8,140 nt of DNA, taken from NCBI GenBank assembly GCA_035761505.1, contig DASTQX010000391.1, positions 1 through 8,140 on the forward strand, written 5' to 3'. The translations under genes and the position numbers were made by a program. The notes under the pieces are model-generated. The model made no database searches. It was not told where the DNA came from and worked only from the letters and a program-made list of their open reading frames with translations. This stretch comes from JAIVJM01 sp035761505 (GTDB taxonomy: Bacteria > Acidobacteriota > Blastocatellia > Pyrinomonadales > Pyrinomonadaceae). Shown one piece after another: positions 5,189-8,140 of the stretch. Each line of letters starts with the position of its first letter. Within the stretch, counting starts at the first letter, position 1.

Positions 5189-5200
5189 GTTAGAACTAAC
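5189..5200. promoter_or_regulatory. Candidate operator in the divergent prx/methyltransferase spacer
   Basis: GTTAG-AA-CTAAC is a short inverted repeat 42 bases upstream of the peroxiredoxin start. TATTCT (5176-5171 on the minus strand) downstream of it could be a -10 box. It may be a repressor site for the redox gene. The match to any named regulator is not clear and the arms are short. Confidence 0.25.
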
Positions 5201-5343
5201 GACCGTAGGCTACAACCAACGCCGGACTATTTCAAGAGCCGAAAGATTGACGCGGCGGCGCGGAGCTTATTTGAATGTCCCGGCGGATTAGTGTTTCAAT
5301 GAGCCGCCGAGACAAATCAAGCAGACGACGGGCCGATGAGTCA

Positions 5344-6513
5344 ATGAGCCAATCTTTCGTCACCATCAACCGGCGCGGGGCGGAGCGCGCGCGCGCCGGG
5401 CACCTCTGGATTTACCGCAGCGACGTGCGGGACGCGGGCCGCGCCATCGGCGGCTCGGTCGTGCGCGTGCGCGACGAGCGCGGGCGGCCCGTCGCGCAGG
5501 CGCTCTACAGCGACCGCTCGGAGATCGCCCTGCGGCTTCTGACGCACAGGGACGAGGAGGTCGGGCGCGAGTGGTGGCGTCAACGCCTGCGCGACGCTCT
5601 GGCGCGTCGCGCGGGCCTTGAGACGGAGGCCGACGCCCATCGCCTCGTCTATTCGGAAGGCGACCTGCTGCCGTCGCTCATCGTCGACCGCTACGCGGAC
5701 GTGCTCGTCGTGCAGACGCTCTCGCAGGGGACTGAGGCCATCAAGGGGATGCTCACGGAACTGCTCGTCGAGGAGACGGGCGCGCGCGCCGTGGTCGAGC
5801 GCAACGACGTGCGCGTGCGGATGCTCGAAGGGCTGCCGATGCAGGCGGGCGTGCTCTACGGCGAGCCGCCCGACGCGCTCGAAGTCGTGCAGCACGGCGT
5901 CCGCTTTCTGGTCTCGCCGCTCGGCGGGCAGAAGACGGGCGCGTTCTTAGACCAGCGCGAGAACCACCTCGCGGCGCGTGCCTACGCGCGCGGGCGCGCG
6001 CTCGACTGTTTCACCTTTAACGGCGGCTTCGCCCTGAGCGTCGCGCCTGCGTGCGAGAGCGTTAGAGGGCTCGACGTGTCGGCGGAGGCCGTCGCCTCCG
6101 CGCGCCGCAACGCCGAGTTGAACGGCGCGTCGAACGTCGAGTTCGTCGAGGCCAACGTCTTCGACGCGCTGCGCGGGATGGAGGAGGCGGGCGAGCGCTT
6201 CCAGACCGTCGTGCTCGACCCGCCCGCCTTCGCCAAGAACCGCGCGAGCGTCCCGGCGGCGGCGCGCGGCTACAAGGAGATCAATCTGCGCGCGCTGAAA
6301 CTGCTCGACGCGGGCGGCGTGCTCGTCACCTGTACCTGCTCGTACCACATGACCGAGCAGATGTTCCTCGAAGTCATCGCCGAGGCCGCCGCGGACGCGC
6401 GCCGCCGCGTCCAAATCGTCGAGCGCCGCACACAGTCGCGCGACCATCCCGTCTTGGTCGGCGTGCCCGAAACGCTCTACTTAAAGTGCGTCGTCGCGCG
6501 CATCATCGAGTGA
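5344..6513 (+). CDS. rlmI: RlmI-like 23S rRNA (cytosine-C5)-methyltransferase
   Basis: A 389-residue class I SAM-dependent methyltransferase of the RlmI/COG1092 family, whose E. coli member methylates C1962 of 23S rRNA. The N-terminal PUA domain (about 1-75, FVTINRRGAERARAGHLWIYRSDV) is followed by a central domain (SEGDLLPSLIVDRY, VVQTLSQGTEA) and the Rossmann methyltransferase domain: LDQREN, motif I LDCFTFNGGFAL (220-231), GLDVSAEAV, DPPAFAKN (292-299) and TCTCSYH (329-335) with the candidate catalytic cysteines. E. coli RlmI is 396 aa, so the length fits. Earlier in-frame ATGs exist (5275 and 5299) and would add an Arg/Ser-rich extension. A 10-base direct repeat, TCAATGAGCC, 45 bases apart, covers two of the candidate starts, and none has a strong Shine-Dalgarno. 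The gene is transcribed divergently from the peroxiredoxin. Confidence 0.9.
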   Translation: MSQSFVTINRRGAERARAGHLWIYRSDVRDAGRAIGGSVVRVRDERGRPVAQALYSDRSEIALRLLTHRDEEVGREWWRQRLRDALARRAGLETEADAHRLVYSEGDLLPSLIVDRYADVLVVQTLSQGTEAIKGMLTELLVEETGARAVVERNDVRVRMLEGLPMQAGVLYGEPPDALEVVQHGVRFLVSPLGGQKTGAFLDQRENHLAARAYARGRALDCFTFNGGFALSVAPACESVRGLDVSAEAVASARRNAELNGASNVEFVEANVFDALRGMEEAGERFQTVVLDPPAFAKNRASVPAAARGYKEINLRALKLLDAGGVLVTCTCSYHMTEQMFLEVIAEAAADARRRVQIVERRTQSRDHPVLVGVPETLYLKCVVARIIE

Positions 6514-6541
6514 GGGCTCAGTCACGTTCCGGCGCGAAAAG

Positions 6542-6573
6542 AAGCGGCCCGGCTGTTAGTCGCCGGGCCGCTT
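6542..6573. terminator. Bidirectional intrinsic terminator between the methyltransferase and the S41 protease
   Basis: A perfect 12-base-pair stem (AAGCGGCCCGGC at 6542-6553 with its complement at 6562-6573) has an 8-base loop. On the minus strand it is followed at once by TTCTTTTCGC, and on the plus strand by a weaker TTGCTGTTTG. It lies 29 bases after the methyltransferase stop and 45 bases past the protease stop, fitting a shared terminator of convergent genes. Confidence 0.8.
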
Positions 6574-6617
6574 GCTGTTTGATGAAGATGTCGGTGATTG
6601 TCCTCCGCTTCGGCTCG

Positions 6618-8140
6618 CTACGAGGCGGTGGCGCGGCGGACGTTCTCGGCGAGCGCGCGCGCTTCGGGGAGGAGTTCGAGGGCGCGGAGGAATTGCGGGT
6701 CGCTCTCAAGGAGGAAGCGTCCGGCGGCGTCTGTGCCGTAGGCGGCGGTGATGAGGTCGTCGCGCAGGCGGAGACGCACGTAGTCGAGTTCCGCGTCAAT
6801 CTGCTTCATGCCGAGCCCGCTCTCAGGGTCTTTGCGGACGAAGGCGCGGAAGGCTTCGATGAGCTTGTCGTTGACGGGGAGGTCGGTCGGGCGCGGGTAG
6901 CGGTCGAACTGCGGCCCCGCGTTGAGGCGGTAAGACTCGAAGCCCGGAATCTGCCCGCCGACGAGCGCGCGGACGAAGAAGAAAGACTCCTCGAAGATGC
7001 GCGCCCGCGCCGGGACGGTCAAGTCAATCGGCTTGACCTCGTAGTCGGGCGTGATGCCGCCGCCGCCGTAGAAGACGCGGCCCGCCGCCGTCGTGATGGC
7101 CGGGCCCGAAGGCGTCGCCTGCGGCGTGGGCAGAGGCGTCGGCACGTCCGCCGGAGCCGCGCCGGGCACGGCGGGCACGCTCGGCTGCGCGGGCGTCTGC
7201 GGCGTCGGCCCCGCCTCGACGCCGTGGCGCGTGTAGTAGTCGTAGAAAGAGCCGCCCGTGTACTCGCGCTGAATCAAGCGACCGTAAGGCGTGTAGTACT
7301 TCGCGGTCGTCAAAGTCAGCCCCGCGCCGTAGGGCAGTTGGAAGACCTTCTGGACGAGCCCCTTGCCGAAGCTCGTCTCGCCGACGAGGATGCCGCGCCC
7401 GTGATCCTGCACGGCCCCGGCGACGATCTCGGAGGCCGAGGCCGAGTTGCGGTTGATGAGGATGACGAGCGGGTAAGAGACGGGCTCGGCAATCGTGCTC
7501 TTGTATTCGCGGTTGGTCTCGCCGCCGCGCCCGCGCACCGAGACGATGGCCTTGCCGCGCTCGATGAACTGGCTCGCCACTTCGATTGACTGGCCGAGCA
7601 GCCCGCCGGGGTTGTTGCGCAAATCGAGGATGACTTGCTGCATCCCTTCGCGGCGGAGGCTGTCGAGCGACTGTTTCAACTCTTCGGCGGTCGTCTGCGT
7701 AAAGCCGCCCGTCATCCCGATGTAACCGACGCCGGGGCGGGCCAGGAAGGTGTTGCGGATGGAGGGCTGCGGCACGGAGCCGCGGACGATGGTGTAGAAC
7801 TGCGGCGCGAGCGCCCCGGCGCGCTCGATCTTGATGGTCACGCGCTCGCCTTCGGGGCCGCGCACGGCCTTCGAGACTTCGGGCGTCGTCCACTCGCGCG
7901 CGTCCTTGCCGTCAACCTCGACGATGCGGTCGCCGAAGCGCAGCCCCGCCTTCGCCGCCGGTGTGCCTTCGAGCGGCGTCTGGACATAGACGCCGTCGCG
8001 CCGCCGGAGGATGGAGACGCCGATGCCGGTGAAGCGCGACTCCTGATCCTGCAAGAGCCTCTGGTACTCGGCCTTCGTGAAGAAGTTCGAGTGCGGGTCG
8101 AGCGCCGAGAGCATCCCCTGAATGGCGGCCTCACCCGCCT
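6618..8140 (-). CDS. C-terminal processing (tail-specific) protease, peptidase family S41, 5' end outside window
   Basis: At least 507 residues; the frame stays open to the edge of the window (AGEAAIQGMLSALDPHSNFF), so the signal peptide and N-terminus lie beyond base 8140. Counting from the Met at 8114: the DPHSNFF entry is at 6-12, a PDZ domain covers about 28-112 (GIGVSI, GTPAAKAGLRFGDRIVEVDG), and the S41 core runs from about 125 to 290, with YIGMTGG, VILDLRNNPGGLL, the nucleophile region NRNSASASEI (221-230) and general-base K251 in SFGKG. A Pro/Ala/Thr-rich linker (about 300-338) interrupts the region before GGGGITPDYEV, and a helical C-terminal domain of about 120 residues follows. Such proteases are usually periplasmic and trim the C-termini of envelope proteins. 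Ser and Lys are both present, so an active enzyme is expected. Confidence 0.93.
   Translation of the reverse strand, partial: AGEAAIQGMLSALDPHSNFFTKAEYQRLLQDQESRFTGIGVSILRRRDGVYVQTPLEGTPAAKAGLRFGDRIVEVDGKDAREWTTPEVSKAVRGPEGERVTIKIERAGALAPQFYTIVRGSVPQPSIRNTFLARPGVGYIGMTGGFTQTTAEELKQSLDSLRREGMQQVILDLRNNPGGLLGQSIEVASQFIERGKAIVSVRGRGGETNREYKSTIAEPVSYPLVILINRNSASASEIVAGAVQDHGRGILVGETSFGKGLVQKVFQLPYGAGLTLTTAKYYTPYGRLIQREYTGGSFYDYYTRHGVEAGPTPQTPAQPSVPAVPGAAPADVPTPLPTPQATPSGPAITTAAGRVFYGGGGITPDYEVKPIDLTVPARARIFEESFFFVRALVGGQIPGFESYRLNAGPQFDRYPRPTDLPVNDKLIEAFRAFVRKDPESGLGMKQIDAELDYVRLRLRDDLITAAYGTDAAGRFLLESDPQFLRALELLPEARALAENVRRATAS

Noticed and set aside
6486..7589. 367-residue plus-strand open frame opposite the S41 protease
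   Set aside because: A GC-rich antisense shadow with Arg/Ala/Val-rich sequence; the minus strand encodes a complete protease core.

Overview
The window is GC-rich, densely packed chromosomal DNA. It carries housekeeping and stress genes and shows no transposase, phage, CRISPR, rRNA or tRNA. The gene set (an HD-GYP response regulator, an RlmI-type rRNA methyltransferase, an S41 protease with a Pro-rich linker) and the A/T- or G/A-patterned hairpins between genes would fit a Gram-negative bacterium of an Acidobacteriota-like group. That placement is only an impression. UGA ends several ordinary genes here (greA, the methyltransferase), so the code is standard, but two genes also carry an in-frame UGA that is best read as selenocysteine.

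Layout. 1-35 (-): first codons of a TerC-family membrane protein, with a good -10 box at 80-85. 226-905 (-): a GreA-type elongation factor followed by a 57-residue HigA-N-terminus-like protein whose start overlaps the greA stop (ATGA). 906-1259: intergenic region with a candidate promoter. 1260-2330 (+): REC plus HD-GYP response regulator. 2349-2406: convergent hairpin terminator. 2427-3545 (-): 6-phosphofructokinase. 3561-3670: long imperfect inverted repeat. 3662-5147 (-): selenoprotein cluster. 5344-6513 (+): RlmI-like methyltransferase. 6542-6573: bidirectional terminator. 6618-8140 (-): C-terminal processing protease, 5' end outside the window.

The most notable region is 3662-5147. A standard gene finder breaks both of its main genes at a UGA. 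Read through, they are a one-selenocysteine peroxiredoxin (154 aa, U47 in TPVUT, no cysteine at all) and a protein of the glycine/sarcosine/betaine/D-proline reductase selenoprotein B family (245 aa, U143 in GGUPSVC). A predicted 41-residue membrane protein lies between them, in the same reading frame as the selenoprotein B gene and separated from it by one TAG. Each UGA is followed at the right distance by a stem-loop; the one in the selenoprotein B gene ends in a GGUC loop like the classical bacterial SECIS. No pyruvoyl-type reductase partner (PrdA or GrdE-like) and no selA, selB, selC or selD is in the window. A peroxide or thiol-redox role for the cluster is therefore an inference.
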